Shown here in pieces: positions 36,249-44,433 of a DNA stretch of 64,000 bases. The notes below the pieces were generated by a model, which worked only from the letters and a program-made list of their open reading frames with translations, ran no database searches and was not told where the DNA came from. How positions within the stretch are numbered: position 1 is the stretch's first letter; each line of letters opens with the position of its first letter. The DNA is from an uncultured Methylopila sp. (lineage in GTDB: Bacteria; Pseudomonadota; Alphaproteobacteria; Rhizobiales; Methylopilaceae), in the NCBI GenBank assembly GCA_902168115.1, contig CABHPB010000014.1, positions 56,271 through 120,270 of the forward strand, in the 5' to 3' direction. Position numbers and translations under genes: made by a program.

Positions 36249-36686
36249 GTGATCGACGACATCTATAACCGCCGTATCCTCGAACTCGCGGCGGACATTC
36301 CGCGGCTCGGACGGCTCGACGCGCCGGACGCAAGCGCGACCGCGCATTCGAAGCTGTGCGGCTCCACCGTCACCGTCGACCTCGCCTATGACGGCGAGAA
36401 GGTCACGGACTTCGCCCATGAGGTGCGGGCCTGTGCTCTGGGGCAGGCCTCCTCCTCGATCATGGGCCGCACCGTCGTCGGCCGCAGCGCGCAGGAGCTG
36501 CGCGAGGTGCGCGAGGCGATGCGCAAGATGCTCAAGGAGAACGGCCCGGTTCCGGACGGCGTCTGGGCCGACCTCAAGGTTCTGGAACCGGTGCGCGACT
36601 ACAAGGCCCGCCACGCCTCGACCCTGCTGACCTTCGACGCCGTGGTCGACGCGCTCGACCAGATCGAAGCGCAGCGGGCCGCCTGA
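36249..36686 (+). CDS. Fe-S cluster assembly scaffold (NifU/IscU N-terminal family)
   Basis: A 145-residue scaffold with the conserved cysteines in AHSKLCGSTVTVDL and ACALGQASSSIM, which hold a transient Fe-S cluster during SUF-type assembly. The start is a choice: a longer frame runs from 36120, but the family begins at the IDDIYNRRILELA segment, so I took GTG 36249 with AAAGG about 11 bases upstream. A tiny membrane gene and yidD follow on the same strand. Confidence 0.9.
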   Translation: MIDDIYNRRILELAADIPRLGRLDAPDASATAHSKLCGSTVTVDLAYDGEKVTDFAHEVRACALGQASSSIMGRTVVGRSAQELREVREAMRKMLKENGPVPDGVWADLKVLEPVRDYKARHASTLLTFDAVVDALDQIEAQRAA

Positions 36687-36704
36687 GGGCGAACGACGAG
36701 CGAC

Positions 36705-36830
36705 ATGACTTTCGGTCCCGAGCACTCACCCGAAGAGCAGTGGCGCAGGCTGCGCATCCTCTTGCGCATCGGCCTGCTGCTGTTCGCGGGCCTCCTCCTG
36801 CTTCTGCTCTACGGGCTGTGGGTCAGGTGA
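36705..36830 (+). CDS. Tiny single-pass membrane protein (41 aa)
   Basis: A 41-codon frame, ATG 36705 to TGA 36830, whose stop overlaps the yidD GTG (GTGA). A charged N-terminus (about 1-16) is followed by one Leu-rich membrane helix (about 17-39). The overlap suggests translational coupling to yidD and is the main argument that it is real. The ribosome site is weak (ACGAG). No family is recognised. Confidence 0.55.
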   Translation: MTFGPEHSPEEQWRRLRILLRIGLLLFAGLLLLLLYGLWVR

Positions 36831-37168
36831 CCGCCGCCCGGCGAGACGCCGGGACGCTGCTGCGGCGCGCCCCGCGCACCCTGCTGCGGCTGCCGATCCT
36901 CGCCTATCGCTACTCGCTGTCGATGCTGATCGGCCGCAAGTGCCGCTACCTGCCGACCTGCTCGGAGTTCGCCGACGAGGCGATCGCGAGGCACGGCGCC
37001 TGGGCGGGCGGGTGGATGGCGGCCGGCCGCGTCTGCCGCTGTCACCCTTGGGGCGGCGACGGCTTCGACCCCGTGCCGGCCGAATTGCCTTCGGACGCGA
37101 CGTGGTCTAGGCCGTGGCGCTACGCCCGGCGCGGCGGACGGCCGGTTTGCGAGGCCGCCGACGCCTGA
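36827..37168 (+). CDS. yidD: Membrane protein insertion efficiency factor YidD
   Basis: A 113-residue amphipathic protein that assists YidC-dependent membrane insertion. The family core is intact: PILAYRYSLSMLIGRKCRYL, PTCSEFADEAIARHG, and CRCHPWGGDGFDPVP, with the conserved cysteines. The start is GTG 36827, inside the stop of the tiny upstream gene. It lies 63 bases upstream of thrS. Confidence 0.94.
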   Translation: MTAARRDAGTLLRRAPRTLLRLPILAYRYSLSMLIGRKCRYLPTCSEFADEAIARHGAWAGGWMAAGRVCRCHPWGGDGFDPVPAELPSDATWSRPWRYARRGGRPVCEAADA

Positions 37169-37231
37169 CGGGCGCCCATTCGAAACATCGCTTACCTGCA
37201 TTCGTAGGCAGAGAGTGAGCGGAGGAAATCA

Positions 37232-39211
37232 ATGCCCCTCGTCACGTTCCCCGACGGCGCCCAGAAATCCTATGACGCCGGTGCGACCGGCGCCGACATC
37301 GCCGGCCAGATCTCCAAATCCCTCCTAAAGCGCACAGTCGCCATGGCGCTCGACGGCGTGGTCATGGACCTCGCCGACCCGATCGAGCACGACGCGAAGA
37401 TCGAGTTCCTCGACCGCAACGACGCCCGCGCGCTCGAGCTCATCCGGCACGACTGCGCGCATGTGCTGGCGGAAGCGGTGCAGACGCTGTGGCCGCAGAC
37501 GCAGGTCACCATCGGCCCGGTGATCGAGAACGGCTTCTATTACGACTTCGCGCGCGACGAGCCGTTCTCGACCGACGACATCTCGGCGATCGAGAGCGAG
37601 ATGAGGAAGATCATCGCGCGGGACAAGCCCTTCACGAAGGAGATCTGGAGCCGCGACAAGGCCAAGGATTTCTTCCGGTCCAAGGGCGAGCTGTTCAAGG
37701 TCGAGCTGGTCGACGCCATTCCGGAAGACCAGTCGCTGAAGATGTATGCGCAGGGCGAGTGGATGGACCTCTGCCGCGGCCCGCACATGACGTCGACGGG
37801 CAAGATCGGCGACGCCTTCAAGCTGATGAAGGTGGCCGGCGCCTACTGGCGTGGCGATTCGAACAACCCGATGCTCCAGCGCATCTACGGCACGGCCTTC
37901 CCGGACCGCGCCGGGCTCGACGCCTATCTCCACATGCTGGAGGAGGCGGAGAAGCGCGACCACCGGCGGCTCGGGCGCGAGATGGACCTCTTCCACTTCC
38001 AGGAGGAAGGCCCCGGCGCCGTGTTCTGGCATCCAAAGGGCTGGACGCTGTTCCAGACGCTGATCGCCTATTCGCGGCGCGTCGTGAACACGTCGGGCTT
38101 CGTCGAGGTGAACACGCCCCAGATCCTCGACCATTCCCTGTGGCAGACGTCCGGCCACTGGGAATGGTACCGCGAGAACATGTTCGTCACGCAGACCGAG
38201 GACGAGCGCGTCTTCGCGATCAAGCCGATGAACTGCCCCGGCCATGTGCAGATCTTCAAGCACGGCCTGAGGAGCTATCGCGAACTGCCGATCCGCATGG
38301 GCGAATTCGGCATCGTCCATCGCTACGAGCCGTCCGGCGCGCTGCACGGCATGATGCGCGTGCGCGCCTTCACGCAGGACGACGCGCATATCTTCTGCAC
38401 CGACGAGCAGTTCATGGCCGAGACGCTCGCGCTGAACGAGCTGATCCTCGGCATGTATTCCGATTTCGGCTTCGACCAGATCGTGCTGAAGCTTTCGACG
38501 CGCCCCGAAAAGCGGGTCGGCTCGGACGCGCTGTGGGACCGCGCCGAGCAGGTGATGGGCGACGCGCTCGAGGCCATCAAGGCGAAGTACGGGAACCGGG
38601 TCACCACCGAGGTGAATCCCGGCGAAGGCGCCTTCTACGGGCCGAAGTTCGAATATGTCCTGCGCGACGCCATTGGCCGCGACTGGCAGTGCGGCACGAT
38701 CCAGGTCGATTTCAACCTGCCGGAGCGCTTCGGCGCCTTCTACATCGGCGCGGACGGCGAGAAGCACCATCCGGTGATGATCCACCGCGCGATCTTCGGC
38801 TCGCTGGAGCGCTTCACCGGCATCCTGATCGAGCACTTTGCGGGCCATTTCCCGCTATGGCTCGCGCCGGTGCAGGCCGTGGTGACGACGATCACGTCGG
38901 AGGCCGACGACTACGCGGTCGAGGTCGCGGCCGAGTTGCGCAAGGCGGGGCTCCGTGTCGAGCTCGACCTTCGCAACGAGAAGATCAACTACAAGGTCCG
39001 CGAGCACTCGCTGACCAAGATCCCCGCGCTGGTCGTCGTCGGCAAGAAGGAGGCGGAGACGCGCGGCGTCTCGGTCCGCCGGCTCGGCAGCCAGGGCCAG
39101 ACCTCGATGACGCTCGACGAGTGCGTGGCTTCCCTCACGAATGAGGCGACGCCGCCGGACGTCAGGCGGGCGAAGCTGGACGACCAGGCCGCGGCGCTCG
39201 CGGCGGAGTGA
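37232..39211 (+). CDS. thrS: Threonyl-tRNA synthetase
   Basis: A 659-residue class II synthetase. Domains in order are the N-terminal TGS domain (about 1-62), the editing domain with [11 protein letters not shown] (HxxxH zinc/editing site), the catalytic core (about 245-540) with motif 2 [18 protein letters not shown] and zinc ligands including Cys in [10 protein letters not shown], and motif 3 GSLERF. The C-terminal anticodon-binding domain follows. Length is normal. GGAGG precedes the ATG. Confidence 0.98.
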   Translation: MPLVTFPDGAQKSYDAGATGADIAGQISKSLLKRTVAMALDGVVMDLADPIEHDAKIEFLDRNDARALELIRHDCAHVLAEAVQTLWPQTQVTIGPVIENGFYYDFARDEPFSTDDISAIESEMRKIIARDKPFTKEIWSRDKAKDFFRSKGELFKVELVDAIPEDQSLKMYAQGEWMDLCRGPHMTSTGKIGDAFKLMKVAGAYWRGDSNNPMLQRIYGTAFPDRAGLDAYLHMLEEAEKRDHRRLGREMDLFHFQEEGPGAVFWHPKGWTLFQTLIAYSRRVVNTSGFVEVNTPQILDHSLWQTSGHWEWYRENMFVTQTEDERVFAIKPMNCPGHVQIFKHGLRSYRELPIRMGEFGIVHRYEPSGALHGMMRVRAFTQDDAHIFCTDEQFMAETLALNELILGMYSDFGFDQIVLKLSTRPEKRVGSDALWDRAEQVMGDALEAIKAKYGNRVTTEVNPGEGAFYGPKFEYVLRDAIGRDWQCGTIQVDFNLPERFGAFYIGADGEKHHPVMIHRAIFGSLERFTGILIEHFAGHFPLWLAPVQAVVTTITSEADDYAVEVAAELRKAGLRVELDLRNEKINYKVREHSLTKIPALVVVGKKEAETRGVSVRRLGSQGQTSMTLDECVASLTNEATPPDVRRAKLDDQAAALAAE

Positions 39212-39241
39212 CGCCGCCTTCGCGAGCCAGGCCCAGGCTCA

Positions 39242-39274
39242 CCGTCATGCCCGGGCTTGACCCGGGCATGACGG
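39242..39274. repeat. Perfect palindromic intergenic repeat
   Basis: Two perfect 14-bp arms (CCGTCATGCCCGGG / CCCGGGCATGACGG) around CTTGA. It lies between convergent genes. A degenerate copy is at 13560-13592. Elements with this core are dispersed through many Rhizobiales genomes, as I recall. There is no T-run. Confidence 0.8.
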
Positions 39275-39280
39275 CTTCGT

Positions 39281-39634
39281 TCAGAACGGCCCCTTGAACA
39301 CGAAGAACGCCCCGAGCGCGATGAAGGCGAAGCCGATCGCGACGTTCAGGGTGATGGCTTCCTTCAGGTAGAAGGTCGAGAAGCCGACGAAGACGATGAG
39401 GGTGATGACCTCCTGCATCGTCTTGAGCTGGGCCGCGCTGTAGACCTCGTGGCCGAGCCGGTTCGCTGGGACCGCGAAGCAGTATTCGATCAGCGCAATC
39501 GCCCAGCTCGCCAGCACGACGAGCCACAGCGGCTTGTCGGTGAACTTGAGGTGCCCGTACCAGGCGAACGTCATGAAGACGTTCGAGGCCAGCAGCAGGA
39601 CGATCGGCAGGACGTTCGGGGCCGAGACGGGCAT
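39281..39634 (-). CDS. DMT-superfamily protein, DUF486
   Basis: A 117-residue inner-membrane protein with four helices, the size of a half-transporter. The pattern LASNVFMTFAWYGHLKF near the N-terminus and the C-terminal IGFAFIALGAFFVFKGPF fit the DUF486 branch of the drug/metabolite transporter superfamily. The function is unknown. It converges with thrS across the palindrome. Confidence 0.9.
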   Translation of the reverse strand: MPVSAPNVLPIVLLLASNVFMTFAWYGHLKFTDKPLWLVVLASWAIALIEYCFAVPANRLGHEVYSAAQLKTMQEVITLIVFVGFSTFYLKEAITLNVAIGFAFIALGAFFVFKGPF

Positions 39635-39714
39635 CGGGGAACTTTCGGCGGGACGGTCTGCGCCAACGCGCTATCCCGCCGCCTGTTCCTCCGCAAGCAG
39701 CTCCCGACCGCGCG

Positions 39715-40146
39715 TCACGCGGTCGCGATGTACTCGCGCATGGCGGACGCTTCCGCCTCGATCGACTCGATGCGGTACTTCACGATGTCGCCGATCGAGA
39801 CCATGCCGACGAGGCGCTCACCCTCCATGATCGGCACGTGCCGGAACTTTCCGCGGGTCATGCGCTCGGACACGTCGTCGATCGTGTCGTGCGAGGTCGC
39901 CGTCACGACGTCCCGCGTCATGAGCTCGGCGACGCCGTGGGTCACCGTCTCGTTGCCGAAGCGGGCCAGGGCGCGCACCAGATCGCGCTCGGTGATGATG
40001 CCGGCCACCCCGTCGCGGCCGTCGGAGACGACGACGGCGCCGATGGCTTTCTCGGCCAATACGCGCGCGACCGTCGCAATCGTGTCCTCCGGCAGGACTG
40101 TGACCACGCCGGATCTCTTGGCGGACAGAATCGCTTCGACCTTCAT
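39715..40146 (-). CDS. CBS-domain pair protein
   Basis: A 143-residue stand-alone protein made of two CBS domains (about 8-65 and 75-130), which bind adenosyl nucleotides and sense energy state. Features are VLPEDTIATVARVLAEKAIGA, ITERDLVRALARFG and VPIMEGERLVGMVSIGDIVK. The start at MKVEAILS has GAGAGGAG upstream. It has no fused effector, so its partner is unknown. Confidence 0.93.
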   Translation of the reverse strand: MKVEAILSAKRSGVVTVLPEDTIATVARVLAEKAIGAVVVSDGRDGVAGIITERDLVRALARFGNETVTHGVAELMTRDVVTATSHDTIDDVSERMTRGKFRHVPIMEGERLVGMVSIGDIVKYRIESIEAEASAMREYIATA

Positions 40147-40219
40147 GACATCTCCTCTCCAACCGTCTTGCGCGGCGTTACGCGGAGGCGCACCCCCGTG
40201 AACCGGGAGACCCGGGACG

Positions 40220-41050
40220 TCAGCTGTCGAGCGTGGAGCGTCCCGAAGCTCCGCTGCGCCCATCATGCGGGGCTGCGACGTCTTGGCGCAAGGCCTCGGG
40301 CCATTCGTCTTCCGGATCAATCGGATCACGATACCGCGGGGTCGGGTCGAGCGCCGAGAACAGCAGCAGGCCGGCGACGAAGCCGCCGATATGGGCCTCC
40401 CAGGCGACGTTCGCGTCGTCGCCCGTCAGGGCGCCGCCGGCGAGGCCGAACAGCAGATTCGCGCCGAACCAGGCGGCGAGGAAGCCGATGATCTGCGGGC
40501 GTGACAGGGCGCGAAGGATTGGTTCCGCGGGGGCCTGGAACGTCGAGCGGTCCTGCGTCCGCAGCGCGCCGAGCGGTCCCCCCGCCTGGAACATGAAGCG
40601 CATCGCGGCGGCCATATGGGCCGAGATCGCCGCCGAGGCGCCGACCACGGGCGTCGGCTGCCCGAAATGCAGCGCGAGGTGGGTGGCGGCCCCGGCCACC
40701 GCCGTGAGCGCCGAAAAGATGAGGAACCGCGCCGCGCCGAAGCGCCAGGCCACGGCGCTGCCGAAGGCGAGCATGCAGATCGAATTGACGATCAGGTGCG
40801 TCCAGCCGCCATGCAGGAAGGCGTAGCTCAGGAAGGTCCAGACCTTCGGTCCCGTCCCGATCGACGCGAGCTCTGAAAAATACTGCGAGGCTTCGTCGTA
40901 GCGCGCGGGGATGAAGGCGAAGCGCAGCAGCACCTCGAGGTCGGCCTCTTCCGATAGAAAGCTGCGGCCGATGTGGATCGCCGCGAACAGGGCGATCAGC
41001 GTCACCACCGTCGCCGGCGCGTTGAAGATGGGTTCGCGTGTGTCCGTCAC
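40220..41050 (-). CDS. Rhomboid-family intramembrane serine protease
   Basis: A 276-residue polytopic membrane protein. The catalytic Ser lies in VVGASAAISAHM (GxSx) and the catalytic His in AHIGGFVAGLLLF. The conserved LHGGWTHLIVNS loop is also present. Rhomboids cleave membrane helices of partner proteins; the substrate is unknown. The start is GTG 41050; longer upstream frames are Arg-rich and not conserved-looking. Confidence 0.92.
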   Translation of the reverse strand: MTDTREPIFNAPATVVTLIALFAAIHIGRSFLSEEADLEVLLRFAFIPARYDEASQYFSELASIGTGPKVWTFLSYAFLHGGWTHLIVNSICMLAFGSAVAWRFGAARFLIFSALTAVAGAATHLALHFGQPTPVVGASAAISAHMAAAMRFMFQAGGPLGALRTQDRSTFQAPAEPILRALSRPQIIGFLAAWFGANLLFGLAGGALTGDDANVAWEAHIGGFVAGLLLFSALDPTPRYRDPIDPEDEWPEALRQDVAAPHDGRSGASGRSTLDS

Positions 41051-41287
41051 CTTGGCGCGCCGATTCGTTGCGAGGTCCGGCGCCGCTGCGACCGACGGCG
41101 ATGGCCGGAGACGTGCGACGCATCGGCAGTGCTCGCGCGAAGCGGCGGCTTTTGCAATACGGCGCAAGGTCGACGCCGTCTGGCACGTTGGCTGCTGGAT
41201 ACCTCTTCGATCGCTCATTTCGCCCGAAATCCGTCCCATCGCGGGACAGATCGGCCGATCGGGGCGTGGATGGAGAGGAAGACGACC

Positions 41288-41887
41288 ATGAAGGCCGCCG
41301 CGACGAAGGAGCTCTTCGGATACTGGAACCGGCTGCGCGGCGCCCGCGCGGCGCCGGAGCGCTCGGACGTGGATCCGGTCGCGATCCGCGGCGCGCTCGG
41401 CGACGTCTTCATCCTCGAGGTCGATGCGGCCGACGGCTTTCCTTTCCGGCTGTCGGGCTCGCGGATCTGCGCGATCGCCGGCCACGAGATGAAGGACGAG
41501 CGGTTTCTCGATCTGTGGCGCGGCCCGGACCGGGACACGATGCGCGGCGCGCTCGATTCGGTTTCGGACGACGCGGCGGTGGCGGTGGTCGGGGCGCGCG
41601 GCTTCACAGAACTCGACCGGCAGGTCGACCTCGAGATTTCGCTGCTCCCGCTGCGCCATCGCGGCCGAACACATGCGCGCCTTCTCGGCTCGATGGCGGC
41701 GATCGAGACGCCCTACTGGCTGGGGGTGAGCCCGGTGACCCGCTTCGAGCTGACCTCTTTGCGGATGATCTGGCCCAGCGGACGCAGGCGATTCCAGGAC
41801 GCGGCCGCCGATCTCGCGCCGCCGCCGAGCGTGCGCGAGACCGGCCGCCGGATCGGTCGTTTCTTCGTCTTCGACGGCGGTCGATGA
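41288..41887 (+). CDS. PAS-domain protein (PAS_5/DUF1457 type)
   Basis: A 199-residue soluble protein that is essentially one PAS-like domain, with ELFGYWNRLRGARAAPERSD at the N-terminus and RLSGSRICAIAGHEMK in the centre. This matches small Rhizobiales proteins of the PAS_5 group. There is no output domain. The ATG at 41288 follows GGAGAGGAA. It is followed by a tandem-PilZ gene on the same strand; similar PAS-PilZ pairs are familiar in the order, hinting at c-di-GMP linked signalling, but that is inference. Confidence 0.87.
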   Translation: MKAAATKELFGYWNRLRGARAAPERSDVDPVAIRGALGDVFILEVDAADGFPFRLSGSRICAIAGHEMKDERFLDLWRGPDRDTMRGALDSVSDDAAVAVVGARGFTELDRQVDLEISLLPLRHRGRTHARLLGSMAAIETPYWLGVSPVTRFELTSLRMIWPSGRRRFQDAAADLAPPPSVRETGRRIGRFFVFDGGR

Positions 41888-42012
41888 AACATCGTCGGCA
41901 GAAGCGAAAGTTACGGCGCGTTAACGCCGTTCCTTTAACTTTTCGACATGTCCGGCCGCGACCTCGCGCGCTCAGGCAAGTCGACACGTCACTAGCTGCG
42001 GTGCGGACGCTG

Positions 42013-42609
42013 ATGTTCTCATTGAAGGTCCCGCTTTCGGACGAGCGTCGCCGGCACCAGCGCGTCAAGGTTGCGCTGCTGGGCCGCTACATGCTGTCGT
42101 CGCGTCGCGAGTATCCGTGCCAGACCGTCGACATGTCGCCCGGCGGCCTCGCCCTCATCGCGCCGGTCCCGGCGCAGCCCGGCGAGCGCGTCGTCGTTTA
42201 TCTCGATCACGTTGGCCGCGTCGAAGGCCAGATGGTGCGCTCGATCCCGAACGGCTTCGCCATGTCGGTCTCCGCTACCATCCGCAAGCGCGACAAGCTC
42301 GCGGCGCAGCTCACCTGGCTGACGAACCGCAACATGCTCGGGCTGCCGGAGGACCGTCGGCACGAGCGCGTCGCGCCGAAGAATCCCCGCGCGGTCCTCG
42401 TGACCGAGGACGGCATGCAGACCGAAGTGCGGATTGTCGACGTGTCGCTCTCGGGCGCCGCGGTCACCACCTCGCTGGACCTCCCCATCGGGACGCCGGT
42501 CATGCTCGGCAAGACCGCAGCCCGCGTCGTGCGTCATTTCGAGAACGGCATGGCGCTCGAGTTCGCGCGAACGCAGAACCAGGAGCAGCTCTCCGAACAG
42601 TTCGGCTGA
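42013..42609 (+). CDS. Tandem PilZ-domain protein
   Basis: A 198-residue protein of two PilZ domains. Each has the c-di-GMP-binding pattern RxxxR then DxSxxG: RRRHQRVKV with VDMSPGG in the first, and RRHERV with VDVSLSG in the second. It probably binds cyclic di-GMP and relays it to envelope or motility targets. The start at MFSLKV was chosen by recalled similarity to Rhizobiales homologues; GTG 42001 is possible. A clear terminator follows. Confidence 0.92.
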   Translation: MFSLKVPLSDERRRHQRVKVALLGRYMLSSRREYPCQTVDMSPGGLALIAPVPAQPGERVVVYLDHVGRVEGQMVRSIPNGFAMSVSATIRKRDKLAAQLTWLTNRNMLGLPEDRRHERVAPKNPRAVLVTEDGMQTEVRIVDVSLSGAAVTTSLDLPIGTPVMLGKTAARVVRHFENGMALEFARTQNQEQLSEQFG

Positions 42610-42639
42610 GCGCCCTTCCTTTTCGTCTCGCTGACAAAG

Positions 42640-42670
42640 CGCCGCCCCTCCGGGCGGCGTTTTCGTTTTT
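42640..42670 (+). terminator. Intrinsic terminator after the PilZ gene
   Basis: An 8-bp perfect stem (CGCCGCCC / GGGCGGCG) with a 4-base loop, then TTTTCGTTTTT. Confidence 0.88.
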
Positions 42671-43000
42671 GCGCCCCGGGACGCCTCGCGCGCCCGCCGA
42701 GCGCCGACTCAGGCCGTGCGGATGAAGGCCGATGAACGGCCATTCAGCGGCATGGTTTCCCCTTCGTAAATCGACCCCCCGCTTTTCCGGAGGCCGTTAA
42801 CTTTTGGGCGACCAAGTCTTCCCCTCATCTTCTTGATGTCGACCAGCAAGGTAAACGAAATACCCTATACATCTCTAAACAATTGACTTCTCAAAAGTTG
42901 CTGATTTCCAAATCTCGTCGCTAAAAACGCGATCTTCGACTTATGCCGACAGCAAATCGAATGTGCGACGTTGCTTCCCATGGCAGGACGGGGGCAACAA
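42671..43000 (+). promoter_or_regulatory. AT-rich intergenic region ahead of the BTLCP gene
   Basis: This 330-base gap holds no gene I can support. From about 42830 to 42960 it is much more AT-rich than anything else in the window, with TTGACT at about 42892 and several A/T runs, so it probably contains the promoter of the 43001 gene. I cannot pair the TTGACT with a convincing -10. Confidence 0.5.
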
Positions 43001-43639
43001 ATGCTCAACTCTATCAAGAATAACACGATTTATATCTTGTTTGGACTGCTTTCCAGCGGATTCACCTTGGCGGAGACCAAGGCCGCGGAGCCGGTCCGGA
43101 TGGCGGCCGCGACCCCCATGGTCGTGGAAGGCGTCTCGAAGGCGCCGATCGGCTGGGTCGACTTCTGCAAGGCGAACCCGGCGGACTGCGCGGCGGCCCC
43201 GGCGAAGGCCGTGCGGATGCGCCTGACGCAGGCCCGCTACGCCGAGCTCGACCGCATCAACCGCATGGTCAACATCACGGTGGAGCCGGTCACCGACCAG
43301 GAGCTCTACGGCGTCGAGGAGAAGTGGACCTATCCGGTCGACGGCAAGGGCGACTGCGAGGACTACGTCCTCGAGAAGCGCCGCCAGCTGATCGCGGCCG
43401 GCTGGCCCCGCCAGGCGCTGCTGATCACGGTCGTCCGCGACCTCAAGGGCGACGGCCACGCGATCCTCACCGTCGCGACCGACAAGGGCGACTACGCCCT
43501 CGACAACCAGGCCGACGACGTCAAGCCGTGGTTCGACACCGGCTACACCTTCATCAAGCGCCAGTCGCAAATCGACCAGAACCAGTGGGTGCTGCTCGGC
43601 GACGGCATCAACCCGGTCGGCGTCGCCACCGCGCCGTAA
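43001..43639 (+). CDS. BTLCP transglutaminase-like cysteine protease (LapG family)
   Basis: A 212-residue periplasmic protein with an N-terminal signal (about 1-29). The papain-like triad is Cys119 (GKGDCEDYVLEKR), His153 (DGHAILTV) and Asp168 (ALDNQ). This is the bacterial transglutaminase-like cysteine proteinase family, whose best-known member LapG cleaves surface adhesins under control of the c-di-GMP receptor LapD. No adhesin or lapD gene is nearby. The ATG at 43001 follows GGGGG; ATG 42980 is the alternative. The first 30 codons use unusually AT-rich codons. Confidence 0.92.
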   Translation: MLNSIKNNTIYILFGLLSSGFTLAETKAAEPVRMAAATPMVVEGVSKAPIGWVDFCKANPADCAAAPAKAVRMRLTQARYAELDRINRMVNITVEPVTDQELYGVEEKWTYPVDGKGDCEDYVLEKRRQLIAAGWPRQALLITVVRDLKGDGHAILTVATDKGDYALDNQADDVKPWFDTGYTFIKRQSQIDQNQWVLLGDGINPVGVATAP

Positions 43640-43705
43640 GCCTCGCGAGATCCAGGGACGCTTGCGTCGGTCACGTCCCCACTCCCGCCACGACCGACCA
43701 AGCCA

Positions 43706-43735
43706 GAGGCCGGCTCCCGCCCAGGAGCCGGCCTC
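43706..43735. terminator. Hairpin between convergent genes
   Basis: A perfect 12-bp stem (GAGGCCGGCTCC / GGAGCCGGCCTC) with a 6-base loop lies between two converging genes. No real T-run follows, so termination by it is uncertain. Confidence 0.45.
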
Positions 43736-43756
43736 GACCGTTTCGGACGGCGCGGA

Positions 43757-44287
43757 TCAGTCGATCCGCTTCATGCCCTCGCGGAAGCGGCGGCCGTTCG
43801 CGACATAACGGCCGGACGTGCCGAGAAGCTTGATCTCCCAGTCGGGACCCAGCGTCCGGATCACCTTGGCGGGCGAACCGACGATCATCGAGAAGTCCGG
43901 AAACTCCTTGCCTTCCGTGACCAGCGCGCCGGCGCCGACGAGGCAGGACTTTCCGATCTTCGCGCCGTTCAGCACGATCGCGCCCATGCCGATCAGGCTG
44001 CCCGCCCCGATCGTGCATCCGTGAACGATCGCGCCATGCCCGACCGTGCAGTCCGGTCCGATGTCGATCGGAAAGCCCGGATCGGTGTGCAGGACACAAC
44101 CGTCCTGGATGTTGGAGCGGGCGCCGATCCGGATCGGCTCGTTGTCGCCGCGCAGCGTCGAGCCGAACCAAACGCTGGCGTCCTCCTCGAGCACGACTGC
44201 GCCGACCACGACCGCGTTCTCGGCCACGAAGAAGCGGCGGTTCGCGGGAACCTGGGGGGATACGCCGTCGAGGGAATAGAGCGCCAA
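43757..44287 (-). CDS. Gamma-class carbonic anhydrase-like protein (YrdA/PaaY type)
   Basis: A 176-residue left-handed beta-helix protein built of hexapeptide repeats. The three zinc-ligand histidines are in place: His67 (VLHTDPG), His84 and His89 (VGHGAIVHG). Many family members are active or latent carbonic anhydrases; others have unclear roles. A short C-terminal helix closes the trimer. It is cytoplasmic. The gene converges with the BTLCP gene. Confidence 0.94.
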   Translation of the reverse strand: MALYSLDGVSPQVPANRRFFVAENAVVVGAVVLEEDASVWFGSTLRGDNEPIRIGARSNIQDGCVLHTDPGFPIDIGPDCTVGHGAIVHGCTIGAGSLIGMGAIVLNGAKIGKSCLVGAGALVTEGKEFPDFSMIVGSPAKVIRTLGPDWEIKLLGTSGRYVANGRRFREGMKRID

Positions 44288-44433
44288 GGGTCGGCTCCTG
44301 AAGTCTGCATGCCCGCGCGCCGATTAGCGCGCCGCCGAAGCGCCCGCAAGGCGAGGCGCCTGCCGCGGAAAGTCTGTCGCGCGGGCGTCATGCGGCGCAT
44401 CGTATCTGAAACCGTTCCAATCGGGGTGGCGAC

